A stretch of DNA of 62,723 nucleotides from Irineochytrium annulatum (Eukaryota > Chytridiomycota > Chytridiomycetes > Chytridiales > Chytridiaceae). A program made the translations under genes and the position numbers. The notes beneath the pieces were generated by a model. It saw nothing but the letters and a program-made list of their open reading frames with translations, had not been told where the DNA came from and did no database searches. Each line of letters begins with the position of its first letter. Within the stretch, counting starts at the first letter, position 1. This document shows, piece by piece, positions 21,516-33,697 of the stretch. The stretch is taken from positions 1 through 62,723 of the forward strand of contig JADGJL010000035.1 of NCBI GenBank assembly GCA_027600665.1. The letters are read 5' to 3'.

Positions 21516-23087
21516 TCAAAAAGGATACGCGTCGCGGATCTTCCTCCCAACAACCCCATCCATCCACCCGAGCACTGTGCGCCTCATAACCCCATCAAGA
21601 CCACGAACAACAGGCAGATTCGGCGTCAGCAACGGATCCAGCAACACCCGGTCGAGCGTCTCCCCAAACGGCGCGCGCCTGCCGTCCATCATCTCCGTCG
21701 TGACCAGCGCCGTCCTATTCGCGCTCAACACCTCGAGCCGCGGCCAACCGCCCGCCGCGATCTCCCTCCAATCTAGCACCACAACCTCAAACATGAGCCC
21801 GAACTTAATGGTCGAGAGCGATCTTAACGGAAGCGCCTCCGCGATCGCCGGCGGTGTATGCTGGCGTTGACGGTAGGATACCTCCAGTTTGCGGAGGGTC
21901 GGCAGCGCCGCAATCAGGTCGCCAAGGCCGCGAAGGCAATCAGGCCCGTCGACGACGAACGTCAAGCTCCAGAGGTTTGCGAGGCCGCTCAGACGCGCGA
22001 GGGCACCATCGGCGCTCTCGCGGCATGATAGGACGAGGTTGTGGAGGTTCTTCAGCTGGCCGATATGGGACGCGTCGGACTCCCTCAGTTGTGAGAAACT
22101 GTGGAGGTCGTGTCCCATATGAATATTTCTGTACAGGGTCATATCTAGCACCCTGAGCGAGGTCCGCAAAGGCTCCGACAATAGCACCTTGTCGCCGTCG
22201 GTGTCGTCGTCCATCATGTAGGTGATCCTGAGGTCCGCCACGCCCAAATCCGCCAGGAAGCGCGTCCGGAACGTCGCTTGGTTCACACACCAATCGAAAA
22301 TCTCCAACGAGTCGAGCGTGGCGACGTTGGATGATATGTAAGTTGCAAGGCTGGCCTTGGCGCACTCGGGGTTCCATAGGTCCTTGTCAAAATGATCACA
22401 TTCACATGTTTGCTCAATCCTCAACCCTCGAATGCCGGGCTTCAAGTTGCGCACCACCTCCTTATCTACGTCCATGAGACCGACACGCACGACTCGTGTG
22501 GAGGAGAACAGGCGACGGGCCGTGTTCACGTCGACGCCGCCATCCAAAATGATCCTCTTGGGCCCTTTCTTGTGGTCTTGGAGCTCCAGTACGTAATTGA
22601 TCCAGGCCATCATGTTTGCTGCACGTTCGGGTTCCACTTCTCCGGCCTTAAAGGGAGCCATGCAGTTGCGTCGGGTCGGGAAAGGGTCGGTGCAGATATC
22701 GACGTAGTCAAGCGTGACAAGCCAAGGTGCTATCCACTGCACGGGGCGCGAAGTATATTCAATCACGAGCCGTCTGATGGCGGCCATGTATTTCTTCCAG
22801 CGCCGTCCGGCGGTCGCGGTGCAATTCCGGCTGAGGGCCGCGTTCATCAGTGACTGGGGGGCGACGGCCGTGGACTCCACAATCGAAATGGTGTAATCGG
22901 AGGACAGGAGGACGTTTTGCGACCAGAGGAACGGAGCGCAGAGGTCGAACATGGAAGTTGAGGTCATCAGGCAGGCGAGATTGGAGATGGGATCCGCGTA
23001 GAGCAGGATCGTCCGCCAGAGGTCCTCATTAAGGGAGGCCACTAACAAGCAAAAAGTCAGCCAGCTGGTAGTTTCAAAGATAGTCAT
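21516..23087 (-). CDS. F-box-like / leucine-rich-repeat protein, intact relative of the pseudogene at 5 kb
   Basis: Long open frame of up to 523 residues. It begins with an F-box-like region (SLNEDLWRTILLYADPISN, then FLWSQNVLLSS) and continues with leucine-rich segments typical of fungal F-box/LRR proteins (LRVLDMTLYRN, LKNLHNLVLSC, LRKLEVSYRQR). The last ~55 residues, with LDRVLLDPLLTPNLPVV, are shared with the decayed copy at 5215-5840. The ATG ending at 23087 may belong to an intron, since gtatgacta...ttgttag just upstream of the F-box has splice-site form. In that case an upstream exon without an obvious ATG would supply the start. Confidence 0.65.
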   Translation of the reverse strand: MTIFETTSWLTFCLLVASLNEDLWRTILLYADPISNLACLMTSTSMFDLCAPFLWSQNVLLSSDYTISIVESTAVAPQSLMNAALSRNCTATAGRRWKKYMAAIRRLVIEYTSRPVQWIAPWLVTLDYVDICTDPFPTRRNCMAPFKAGEVEPERAANMMAWINYVLELQDHKKGPKRIILDGGVDVNTARRLFSSTRVVRVGLMDVDKEVVRNLKPGIRGLRIEQTCECDHFDKDLWNPECAKASLATYISSNVATLDSLEIFDWCVNQATFRTRFLADLGVADLRITYMMDDDTDGDKVLLSEPLRTSLRVLDMTLYRNIHMGHDLHSFSQLRESDASHIGQLKNLHNLVLSCRESADGALARLSGLANLWSLTFVVDGPDCLRGLGDLIAALPTLRKLEVSYRQRQHTPPAIAEALPLRSLSTIKFGLMFEVVVLDWREIAAGGWPRLEVLSANRTALVTTEMMDGRRAPFGETLDRVLLDPLLTPNLPVVRGLDGVMRRTVLGWMDGVVGRKIRDAYPF

Positions 23088-23180
23088 ACTTCAGCAGTGC
23101 CGCAGTCCGTCAACTGGCAACAGGGACGAGCAAGCCTGATCCTTGCGTCTAAATCTTCGCACTCCGATCCGGCTGGCTGG

Positions 23181-23468
23181 TTAGAAACGATGTCGGTGGT
23201 ACTTTTCCTTCAGTTTCTTGAGCTCCAATGCACAAAATGAAGGAAATGCGAATAGTTCAGAAGTCCGAAATACGGCTGCATGGAAAGTAGGGAGTGTTAA
23301 GCTCGCCCCTGCAGGCATCCTGGCCGTGAACGCCGCGAAGTCGGCCGCCGTCAAGAGGACGCGCGTCTTACTCGTCGTGCGGCGCCAGCCGCCTGTAATG
23401 TACGGCGGCGACGCCAGTGCCGGGACCTCACCGGTCAAACAATAGTTGTGTCCAAAGGCGAATTGCAT
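23181..23468 (-). CDS. Small hypothetical ORF
   Basis: 95-codon frame between two F-box-like genes, starting at an ATG. It has no recognised domain or signal peptide, and its product ends in a basic KKLKEKYHRHRF tail. It could be a real short gene, a 3' remnant of a neighbour, or chance. Evidence for expression is lacking. Confidence 0.2.
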   Translation of the reverse strand: MQFAFGHNYCLTGEVPALASPPYITGGWRRTTSKTRVLLTAADFAAFTARMPAGASLTLPTFHAAVFRTSELFAFPSFCALELKKLKEKYHRHRF

Positions 23469-23494
23469 CTTGTATTAAATATCATTTTTTCTCT

Positions 23495-24517
23495 TTAGCG
23501 CCTCGCCGAGATAGCATGTCGCAACCTGGGTCCTATCCCTAGCAGCTGAAACATCCGCTCCGGCCTCACGCGGTACTTCTTCATCGTGTTCCACAACAGT
23601 CTCGACACAGCACCGCTATTCGGCTCAACTCCTGACGCCGTCACCATCAGCATCCACTCGCCTCTTCCCAGCCCTATCTCTGTTTGTCGCATGAGGCATG
23701 AGTCGGTCTCCGTGAAAAACCTCCTGCTGTGACTCTCGTCCAGTACTAGCGTGAGGCAATACACGCGTCCTCCCATACATAGCCCCAGTACTTGCGCAGC
23801 TTCTGACTCTGCCCATATCTCTATTCTTGCCCCAAAAGGTATCCGCAGCCACGCGAAGAGGTCGCTTATCTTTGAGCCTTTTCGATATGTGAGGTCTTCC
23901 ACCTCCACCAGTAATTCTCTCGAGTCATGCTCATTCCATACGTAGCACGTCGGAAGTAGCCCGGGCCACTGCACGCTTGTCTCAGCACGTAAAGTGCATG
24001 CTTCATCTACGTAGGCTGTTGTAGGCGTCAAAAACACCATTTCACCGTTAATATGCATCTCATGGACTTCCAACACGACCCGAGGCAACACGTTTATCTT
24101 TGCACCCCTCGCTACTACGCTGTTGAAAACGGCTCTCGGGGCCCCAAACCTCTCATCCACGTCCGTGCTCAGCGCCGCACGTCGAAGCCTGCGGCTGTGT
24201 TCACATCCTTCCTCCACGGTCACTCGGAGAACGGTCATGCCGTAGGGTATTCGATGCCTCGCTATGTCAGCCCGCAGTATCTCCACTGACGTGAGCGTCA
24301 CTCCTTCCGACACGGCGACTGGCTTTGCGAGTGTTTCTATGGGTCCGCTGCCTCCGTGCAGTAGCCACTTGGCGCTGTCCATAGTGCATAATCCGTACAT
24401 TGCACGAGCCGAGGTCCTGAGCCTGAGGTACTCTTTGTAGGTGAGGTATCTCGCTACCGCCTCTGCTATGTGCGGTATGAGAGAAATCTCTAGCAGCGTC
24501 CTGATCGTCCTTGTCAT
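23495..24517 (-). CDS. Hypothetical protein, F-box-like N-terminus
   Basis: Intronless frame of about 340 residues from the ATG ending at 24517 (the open frame reaches 24622). The first 45 residues (PHIAEAVARYLTYKEYLRLRTSA) resemble an F-box helix bundle; beyond this I recognise nothing. It follows two clear F-box-like genes, so it may be a diverged member of the same local group. Function unknown. Confidence 0.5.
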   Translation of the reverse strand: MTRTIRTLLEISLIPHIAEAVARYLTYKEYLRLRTSARAMYGLCTMDSAKWLLHGGSGPIETLAKPVAVSEGVTLTSVEILRADIARHRIPYGMTVLRVTVEEGCEHSRRLRRAALSTDVDERFGAPRAVFNSVVARGAKINVLPRVVLEVHEMHINGEMVFLTPTTAYVDEACTLRAETSVQWPGLLPTCYVWNEHDSRELLVEVEDLTYRKGSKISDLFAWLRIPFGARIEIWAESEAAQVLGLCMGGRVYCLTLVLDESHSRRFFTETDSCLMRQTEIGLGRGEWMLMVTASGVEPNSGAVSRLLWNTMKKYRVRPERMFQLLGIGPRLRHAISARR

Positions 24518-24622
24518 TTGGTCGACTAGCAGGAGCTTTAAAGAGAGATAGTTCACTCGACTGCCGCACTGGGGCTCCTTCGAACTTACGCTGAGGCCTG
24601 AGAGGATTGTCAGGACTGGCAA

Positions 24623-25095
24623 GCAGGTTGTGGCCGGCTTCTATGGGCGATCAGTCAACTGCGACTTTCAATTTACTTCTAACTTTAGCATCTTCGCACT
24701 GCGCAAGCAAGAATGAGCTTCACCGGAGTGGATTGCGAGGTTTACAGCAATTTGGACAACGACGAAGGATGATTGAGGGTCTCGTTTCGACGTGAACCGA
24801 GAGAACGCAGTATTAAAGTCACGCGTTAAGAACTGCTTCTTTATCAGTATCAATGATGTTAAAAGAAAAAGCTGAAAGTGACGATTGGGATGGAAGAAAC
24901 GAAGCATGATCAAGCATCGTCAATGTCAGCGAGATTTACAACGACATGCTGATGAACGAGCATCTGACACTATGAAAAATGTTGCGAGGCGATATTTGCC
25001 GTGCGTCACAAAATTGATCTTCGAGCAGAAAGGTTATGCTTGGTTGAAAACATATTTTACGTTTACTTCTTTGGCTCACCCTACTGAAGCTAACA
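24623..25095. other. Intergenic, no gene recognised
   Basis: AT-rich spacer between the 5' end of the hypothetical F-box-like gene and the 3' end of the biotin ligase gene. Short open frames on both strands lack motifs. Confidence 0.5.
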
Positions 25096-27178
25096 CTACT
25101 GTTTTCGAGAAATAAGTCCTTTCATCATATCAAAACTATTCCCATCAGGCTGCAGCAGGAAGACCTCGCCGTCGTTTGAAACCGCTCGCAGAAGGCCGGA
25201 TTTGTCTATGCTTTTGACTTGGGCCGCCGATGGGTTGCCGTCGAGGTCGACCGTTACGATTTGGTTGCTAAAAAGGGGAGTAAGCTCGCTATCTCGACAC
25301 GAAAATTATTACGTGTGAAGCCATCGGCGGTAATATCGCTCCAGGAACGGCTCGAACGCAAAGGACTGTCCACGCCCCGACGTGAAATCGGCGTATATGA
25401 CATCGAATGACGTGAGGATGCGCGCGAGCGTCTCCTCGAGCGAGATCGGCGGCAGCTTGTCACCCTCCGTCGTCTCGTTATATTGCCGAACGACGTCGTT
25501 GACACATAACGTCGGCTTCGAGTTTGCGATATTTATCCCACATCCTATTGCGCAAACATCAGCTCCTATGGGACTTTGAATCCTGCACGTACCAATCACC
25601 AGTGAGAACCTGCCGCCCGAGAATGAGGAGCTGACCAGTATACCGCCGAGCTTCTTAAACTCGGCACCCTTCTCGCCCTTGTATGAGCAGTAAATGTCGT
25701 TGGGCCATTTGATGGACAGCGGAAGGTTCTCGTACCCAGGCTTGGAGACGACGGCTTCGACGACGGCGAGTGCGAACAGATATTGGATGAAAACGGCCGA
25801 TTCGGCCTTGTAGTGCGCCAGTGATAGGGAGAATTGGAGGCAGCCCTGTTGGGAAACCCAAGAATTCTTACCTCGACCTAAAGTGGACAAAAACTTGTTA
25901 AATCTGGGGGAGGAGGTAGAGTTATCTACCTCTGCCGGAGAACTGATGCGACCCGACGCATGTCAGACCCACGGGCAGTTGCTGCGAGAACACGTCGTTC
26001 TTCTCCAGTAATGTTTGAGTTGAACCGATGGTCTCCCCGTACAAGAGGATTGAGCCAAAGCTGAAGTTGTGTTGCCGAGTCTTTAGCACCTCACTCCGCA
26101 GCTGTTCAACGTAGTGGAAGTAGGCTGCCATGTCGAATTGCGGGGTCTGCCGCAGATCCGGCACGCGGCCGTCCTCATGACACACGATGCTAACACTGAG
26201 AGGCGACGTCGGTCTGGTGACGGTTGCCGCATGCTTGACTATCCGTATAGCGTTCACGGTGTCCTCCAGCACGCCGTCCTTTAGCTTCTCGTTCAATGAC
26301 GCCAACCAAGTCCCCACTTCCCGCTCGGTAACAGTATCCTTCACGTAGCTCAAATACATCGGCGACGGCATCGGGTCGGCGTTGGAATCTTCTGCAGCGT
26401 CGTTGGTGCTGACGCCTAAACGCCTCAACAGAAACCGAAGGAAGTCAATCCGTTTCTCTTCATTGGCGCGCAACGTTGCCAGCACCTCCGGATCAATCTC
26501 CGACGATCCTTCGAACACTTTTGCCGAGAACTCGATGTGCGGCCCCGACAGCGTCACGACGCCGCTCCCGTGCTTCGCCTCGATGACGGCGGGCTGACCC
26601 ATCGCGTTTCCCACAACCCCCGATTGATATGACGCCAGTATGTTAAAGGCCTGGCTCCCCGCAGCACCGCTGGCCTCGAAAAACGGCCCGCCGTTAGCGT
26701 ACAGCGACAGGCGCTGCGTCCCGACCGCCACATGCGGGGACACCTCAACCCCGACGGCCTTGGCCCCAAAGTCGCTGTTGTACTCGAACCGCTCCGTCAC
26801 CGACCCCTTCGCCGTCACGCTCACCAGCGCCAAATCCCTTCCCCCGACGACCTCGAACCCGTTCCTCCCCATCTCGAACTCCACGCGGCTCGACCCGAAA
26901 TACGCGCCCGCGCATATCCCCAGGTACCTCCCGCCCTTGTGCACCCAGTCCCGAATGCGCTCCGTCCCCGCGGGTGAGAGGCTGTCGACGTAGGGGAGGT
27001 CGCGACCGCCGGGGAGGACGATCAGGCTGGTGGACTGCTGCCAGGGCTCTTTGATCAGGGTCGCTGCGTCGACGGGGATGACGTCGTAGGAGGAGGAAAG
27101 AAGGCCGCGGAGGGTGCGAAGGGTTGAGTCGACGCTGCCCTTGGCCGTGCCGGCTCCGGTGTAGACGAGGACGTTCAT
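25096..27178 (-). CDS. BPL1: Biotin--protein ligase (holocarboxylase synthetase)
   Basis: It activates biotin as biotinyl-AMP and attaches it to carboxylases. The N-terminal ~270 residues are the glutamine-amidotransferase-like regulatory region found in eukaryotic BPLs (LPGGRDLPYVD, GICAGAYFGSSR). The catalytic domain has the biotin loop HQFSGRGR (cut by an intron before GKNSWVSQQG), KWPNDIYCSYKGEK and CGINIANSKPT. A final exon (about 25096-25262) encodes the BPL C-terminal barrel ending LLQPDGNSFDMMKGLI. The start is the ATG ending at 27178 (MNVLVYTGAG); codons upstream are not family-like. Introns lie near 25263-25312, 25560-25595 and 25875-25930. Confidence 0.93.
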
Positions 27179-27594
27179 GGGCAAATGCAAGATGGGCGCA
27201 ATTGACCACACCTTCACCAAAACGTCAAACAGAAAACAATAGAGCTGGATGAGGTTGTCCGAATTGGCTCTATCCGAACTACAGCGATCTTCGCGCGCCG
27301 GGTAACTTGCTGTCGCGCCAGACCGCCTCCTCGAGAACTTCCATCCTCACCCAGAGCGAGCTAGTATCACTGATGCCCAGAACACGAAGATTGCTGCTCG
27401 AAGCTCAACTTGCCGCCACTCCTCAAACTAAAATTTCATATGCATTCCCTCAGCAGAATTACCTAACTCGTTTTCTAATTCGAGATATTTATTATATGAT
27501 GCCCCGGAATCTAAGTAGGTCTTCGTTACGTTCCAATGACAACGAAAAAGCTAAACAATGGCCCTCCTTATTAAAGTAACACCTAAAGAAAACA
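27179..27594. other. Intergenic spacer
   Basis: About 415 bp between the biotin ligase start and the chitin synthase stop, both on the minus strand. A 90-codon frame at 27307-27579 (+) shows no motif and is not called. Confidence 0.5.
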
Positions 27595-30500
27595 TTACAC
27601 CCTCCCCTGAATGATTAGCTCCACATTCTCGTTGATGAAGCTCTTCTTTTCGTTGAGATCCACCCCAAAGTAGTTCCCGAGAGCTTCCCGGACCTTCTTC
27701 TTCGACAAATCGTGAAGGTCCGACGTTCCCAGAATAAACCTCATCTGCCTCAGGATCTCATCATCCGACGGGTACCCTCCCACCCACTTGCGAGGCATCC
27801 CACCCGAGATGCTGTCACCCGATGCGTAGTGGCCCATATTCGCGTCGGAACCGTTAGGCATACGGCCGGACATCGCGCGCGTGACGCCCGGGTGTCTTAC
27901 GGCCGAGCTCCTCGTGCTCTCGGCGTACTCCGACCTCGTCTTGTACGGGTTCGCCGACACAGTGCTCTCCATCGACTGGCCGACTTCACCATTTGGTTTC
28001 AGGAGCTGAGCCTCGTACGCCTCCCACGTGATCTGCGGTACCAGCGACTGGTCGAAAGTCTCAAGCTCCGGGTCGCCGCCGTGACCCTTGTCGTTCGCGT
28101 CGATCGATGCACCCTTACGAGTGTTACCCCACTTAAAGTCATCGAAGTGCCAGTACGCATACAGAGGGATGTAGAAACTGAAAAACGGCATCGCCAGAAT
28201 CGAGATGATCAACCACCCGATGTGCTGGTACTGTTGCTTCAGCAGGAAGATGAGGATCTGGAGACCGTAAGCAGCGCTTAACATGATGAGCGAAATAATG
28301 GGGGCCTGGCCCGCCTGGATGGATGCGTAGATCAGGTAGCCGAGGTAGGCGGTCGAGGCGGGCATGATCAGGGTGGCGAACAAGTCGAGGAACACAACGA
28401 GCCGCATGGAGAAACACAGGCATCCGCAGAGTGTTGGCAGGAAGATCAGCTCGAACAAGTTGTGGATGGTCGAGTTAATCCAACGCCTTCGCTGGCCGAG
28501 CAACATGGCAAACTGATCGGGGACGATGGTGAAGCAAACTGCGTCCGGCGTGAACTTGTTGCGGTATTCCGGGAAGTGTTTGAGCATCAGCGTTGTTAGG
28601 AAACGATCTTCTCCAAGCGATAGCAAGTTCTGCTTGTGTAGGGTGTCGACCTTGATGTCCTCATACTCGTTCAAAATTTGGTTTGCGATCAAAAGCGGGA
28701 CCTTCTTCGGCGTCCGAAGTCGGTACATGCAGAAACAACCAGGCAGACAAGTAACGCTACCGAAGAGGGACTCGAAGGCTTTCGCCATGTGGTGACTGAT
28801 GTAGTACTCGTAGACCTGCGCACGGAGTCAGTATATGGAAAAACCGAAGAGTTGGAAGTAATAAAGTTATCCCACCTGCATCATCGTCACCCAAGATTCG
28901 CGTTCATTCTCAATCTGCGTTTCACCGCAAATTCCCATAGTGTTCGCGTCGTTGACCATAGAGGAAATCAATCGATTCAGAGATTGTTCCTCAACTCTCG
29001 TATCAGCGTCAACCATAAGGCAGTACTCGTAAAGGAACGGGTCGACTCCAATAACATTCTTGATGTGGTGGTAGGTCTCAAGCTCGAGAGGAGTCATCGG
29101 CGACCCGAAGTTGACGCGATTGAGGAACTTCATCAGAATCATTTGGGAATCACGCTTTCCTCTGTTGCCGGGCTTGCTGGTCTCGCCTTCCTTTCCGACC
29201 TTGCTGATAAAGATGTACGGGACGTAGCGAGCCTGGATGCTGAAGAGACCGGAGTAGACCTTCGCCTTGTTGTGGGCGTTAAGACCGCGACCGATCGCCA
29301 GGTAGCTCTTCGCCTCGGGCTGCTGTACAGACTTGTCCACCCCGAGAATCTGCATCACAATCTCGGCGGTGCGCATGTCACTTCCGGCGGACTTCACCAT
29401 ACCGTCGGAGACAATGAAGAGCAGCTTCCTCGTGTCATCGTAGTCCAGCAGTGCGAGGGACTCGATTGTTTTTCGGAGAGAAGCCTCGCCTTCGTTATAA
29501 CAAGGGACCTGCAGGATGACGAACCGATCGTTCTTCTCCGGGTACGATCGCGGGGCCAGCTGAAGGGCCGCAAGGAACTTCACCACCAGCACGGCGACCA
29601 TGACACCGGTGACACCGTACAGGATGTACGCGGAGGCGTTGCAGCCAGCGTCGGACACTCGCAAGTCGATGTAGGCGACGAGGAACAGATTGTCGAAGCA
29701 ATCGATAGCCTTCGTGAACAGGGTCGAGTTTGCCGAGGCGTCGCCTCCCGGAGGGCCGAGATCGTTCACTCCAAAACCCATACCTGGGTTAATGCTGTAC
29801 GGGCTGCCAGGCATGAAGAGGGCCGTAAAGTTGTAAACCTTGTTGTTGATTGTGACCCAGCCATCATCAACGGCGAAGTGCTGCTTTACGTCGTTCGGGG
29901 AGACCGCAAGAACGCCAACCTTTTTGGATTCATTAGCAATCCATTTGAAAGCAAAGTAAAGTAAGGTGGCACAAACCTTGTGCAATCCCTTAGTGTACTG
30001 CGGAATAGTTTTCGTGTTGATGTCGTTGGTTAGGGCAACGGTGTCATGACAGTAACTAGGCGTGTTCGGCAGCCCGGTCGTACATCGCGAGTTCGCGGCG
30101 TCATTGTACTGAATCAACCTCCTGCTGTTATCGGACTTTGGTTGCGCGACGTTGATGAAGTTGCAAGTCGGCCACAATGGCTGCATCGAGATCGGGTCAA
30201 ACCTCGGGAAGTAAGGCGAAATATCCGTGCCCGCGGCGCCGGTGATAGAGACAACCGGGTGCGCGTACGGGTAGATATCGTAGACGTGGCCGTTCATGGA
30301 AACGAAGAGGGCCTTGTCGCTCGCGTGCGTGTGACGAGCGACCTCGGACGCCGTGAAGTAATCCTGCGTCGGGCATAGCAGCTTACCAAAGCCTTGCACG
30401 AAGAAAAGCATAACGCCGCTGAGCAGCAAGACGATGAAGCACAGCGCGCACTTCTCACGCCACGCAAACCGGACGGGGTCGGTCTTCATCCGACCGATGT

Positions 30501-33326
30501 AGTGGAGCGCGCAGTCAGGTACCCACCAGGTGACAAACCAGGTATAGCCAACCCAGCATTTTCGGCTAGGGCTCATCTTCACCTTTGGCTTCTTCTCCCT
30601 AGGGCCGCAACAACCGCCCTTGCTCTTCTTTTTCGGCTCCTCCTCCTCGGCCTCCTCCGGCTCCTCGATCTGAATCTTCGCCTCCCCTTCGCCCTTCTCC
30701 ACGTCGCCGTACGCCTTCGAAGTCGACACCGTGAGCCCGACCTTGTTCATCGTGGCCGCGGAGGCGGCGAGGGCATGGTTGCTCCTCTTCGCCGGACCTT
30801 TGCCGGTGACGATGTGGATCCTGCGCTGCTCCGCCTCGTCGCCCTCCTTTGTGTCCAGACGGGCCTCGAGGTTTCTCCACAGCCTCTCCTTCAAGAAGAT
30901 CCTGGAATCGCCGCAGGTGGCGTCTGTGTGCTCCCAGTTCTCTTGCGTGATGAAGTCAAGGCAACGGTCCTTTCGGCGCGACTCATCCTTAACCGGCTTC
31001 TCGTCGTTGTCTTCACCCCCGTGCACCGACCCGGCGCCAACAGAACCCGCTTTCGACCGCTTCGAGGTGCTCTTCTGGCTTCGCGACTCGACTGTGTCGT
31101 CATCGCCGGCATCGGTGTACCGGTTTAGGAAGTCGCCAAACTCAATGCCGACGGCATATTCGATGGCCGCGGCGCGGATGATCTCCTGCAGCTTGAAGGC
31201 CTGGATCTGGTCCCTCATCTTACGCTCGTCGAGCTTGTTCGGGATCAGCTCGACGTTGGGCCTCAGGCAAAGGATCGTCCACGTCCTCATGCCGTTCAGG
31301 GCGTCCAGGAGGTCGTCGATGGAGTTTCGGAGCTGCGACAGCGTCGTGATCGTGCTCGCGCTCGTGATCCTCTGCACGTTCGAGAGGTTCGCGTCGTCGG
31401 CCAAAGGCGCCGACGGCGAGCCCGCGGTGGCTGCCAGAGTCGGCGACGACAGGAGCATGACGGAACGCTTGCGCGTCTGGTCGATCTGACGGTCGCTCGT
31501 GCCCGAGATCTTGGCCGGCGCGGCGGGGCGGGCGCCGACCATCGCGTTCTCGTCATTCGGGTGAAGGATGGCCTCGATGATGGAATCCGTGAACAGGCTG
31601 GCGATGAAGCTCTGGGGCTTCTGCCTGCCGGTGGTCGACTTCTTCGTGACGCCGAACAGGTTGATCACGTCCGCGTACATGCTGTTCCTGTTCTTCGCGA
31701 TGAAGCCGTTGACGTTGTAGCTGACGGCCTTGCCCGTGTAGTGGCGGATCTTGAAGCTCATCCAGCCGGGCGGGCCGGCCTCGTAGTACCGGTTGCTGTT
31801 GTCGGCGTAGAGGTCCTGCAGCGCTGCGAGGACAGTGGCTTCCTTGCCGTTCTCGGCCCGCATTGTCTCCTTGTCAATGACGGCGAAGAGACCGGCACGG
31901 TTGTCCTCAAACAAGTCGATCCGGCCGGTCTCCACGCGGCCTGGCATGGCAACGTCGAGCTTCACGTTGTCGTATTCGAGCGAGTCCGGGGTGGCGTTGA
32001 TGCAGCGCTGAAGGACGAACGTCTGAAGCTTCTCGTTCGCGTAGTTGCTAACAAACTGGTCAAACCCGTTCGGCTTCGGGTTCCTGTCCTCGAAGCCGGC
32101 GATGTCGAGCAGGCCGATCTGGTTCACGAAGTTGTCGGCCCCGAGGCGCGAAGAGCCGAGGCGGTTGTTGATCTGCTCGATGATCCATCGGAAGAGCAGC
32201 TGGTACAAGACTGACGCCAACGAGTTCCTCGCGTCAACGGACTGCGCGACGTCGAGGAAGTTCGAGCACACGGTGTCGCCGGACAGGTAGGTCGACGTTG
32301 TGATGCATTCCTCGAGCTTCTCCGCGCTGACGCCGAAGAGGTCCGAGACCACCTCTAGCGCCGACGTATTCTTCACGTAAGCCCCATAGCCCTTCTTCTG
32401 CCCCTCCTCGGTAAATTCGATGTTTCCGAGGTGGATGATGCCCGCAAGGACCTGGAAGATCTCATTCTGGATCTTCTTCGTGAATCCAAGCGTCTTTAAT
32501 GAACCCTTCAACGTCTCCATTGTCGGCACCTCCGCCGAGAGGGGAGCGACGCCCTTCCCGTGGTTGAGGTAGTGGTACTGCTTCGGGTCGGCGCTGAGGT
32601 TCCACTTGCTCCTCTCCTCCCGCGACATTGAGCTGAGGAGAAGGTAGAAGATGTGGAAGTTCCGCTCCTCCTCGGGGCATTGCGATACCCTCGTGTGTTC
32701 GAAGAGATAGTCGACAATCTTCTGGCCGACGATGGTGCCGTCCTCATTGAACTTCAGCTCGGTGTACCGGCTGTAGCGCGTCGAGTTTTTGTTGGACAGA
32801 ACCTGCGCGTTTCCAAAGCACTCAAGGATGATGTCAGCATTGAGGACCTCACGGTGGATCTTGTTCTGCTCGTCCGTCTGTTCACTAAGAAAGACGATCT
32901 GCTGGAGGACGAGCTTGAGGATTTCGGACTTTCCTGAGCCGCTCTCTCCGCTATTTGAACACTATTAGCGTGATGCTCCATCGATCTCACAAAAACCCAG
33001 CCCCACCTAGTCAATATCGCCTGGTCCTCTGACGCGCGAACCATGTGCAAGTATGCCGAAGCGGCAATATCCTTTGGGTGCGGCGCGGTCGCACTGCCGC
33101 ACACGGCTTCCAAGTCGAACGCCGACGGCCGCGCGCTATTCTCGACCGGCTTGTTGGGGTTCACGGCGACGAGGATGGAAGGCCCCGAGCGCGTGTAGAG
33201 GATGTCCTGGTTGAAGCGCTCGCGGACGTTGGCGATGATGGCCTCATCGCTCGCGTCGGGGAGCGTCGTGAAGTCTGAGCTCCCGATCATGGACGAGAAG
33301 TTCATTCTCTGCCCGTCGGACGCCAT
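27595..33326 (-). CDS. Chitin synthase with N-terminal myosin-motor-like domain (class V type)
   Basis: Plasma-membrane polysaccharide synthase making chitin from UDP-GlcNAc. Three exons (33326-33007, 32950-28876, 28815-27595) give about 1871 residues. The N-terminal ~760 residues are myosin-like: P-loop [10 protein letters not shown], created by the first splice, and the switch region [14 protein letters not shown] charged linker with a Cys/Lys-rich stretch ([12 protein letters not shown]) precedes membrane helices and a cytochrome-b5-like segment ([12 protein letters not shown]). The GT2 catalytic core shows [31 protein letters not shown] and QRRRW. Several helices follow, and the protein ends with a DEK_C domain ([14 protein letters not shown]...[13 protein letters not shown]). 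Length and order match class V enzymes. The start is the ATG at 33326; the GTG two codons upstream is unlikely. Confidence 0.95.
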
Positions 33327-33400
33327 CTTCACGGCTTTGGGACGTGTTAGAAATCGTAACTCATGGGCCCGGAGCGAACCTGCTGTTAACGGGGCTCTAG

Positions 33401-33697
33401 GGGAGCTGTAGTTCGACGGGGCCTTCGAAGGCGGGGACCGAGCGAGAGGACGACGGGCAGGTCGAGGTCACGGACGATGAAGTCTTAGAGCACCTGATTG
33501 GAGTGGGATTGCCGCTCATCCCATTGTCAACGCGATTTACACGACGGCGGGCGGCGGACGGCAATCCGCGGTACTCGAATCATTAGGGCGAGGGCAGATG
33601 GTGAGCGAGCAGAGGTTGCGTCCTCGAAGAGGAAGAGGTCGCGTACGACGAGATCAGGGAGGCCATCGTGGGTGAGATGGGAAGGTTGTGTCAGTAA
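33401..33697 (+). CDS. Possible small gene, 3' exons only
   Basis: Two plus-strand segments behave like exons. 33401-33525 reads in an open frame containing EDDGQVEVTDDEVLEHLIGV. A gt...ag intron 33526-33612 joins it in phase to 33613-33697, which encodes a short acidic helix (VLEEEEVAYDEIREAIVGEM) and a stop. The codons carry the C/G-rich third positions of neighbouring genes. No ATG is found in the first segment, so a further upstream exon is needed; it would have to lie at or inside the 5' end of the chitin synthase gene on the other strand. I do not recognise the protein. It could also be a remnant. Confidence 0.4.

Noticed and set aside
28678..29964. 428-codon plus-strand open frame
   Set aside because: It lies antisense to the chitin synthase exon with its clear GT2 motifs. 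The frame has no motifs of its own and is a shadow of GC-rich codons.
30394..31489. Overlapping 244- and 252-codon plus-strand frames
   Set aside because: Both are antisense to the myosin-linker region of the chitin synthase and lack motifs.
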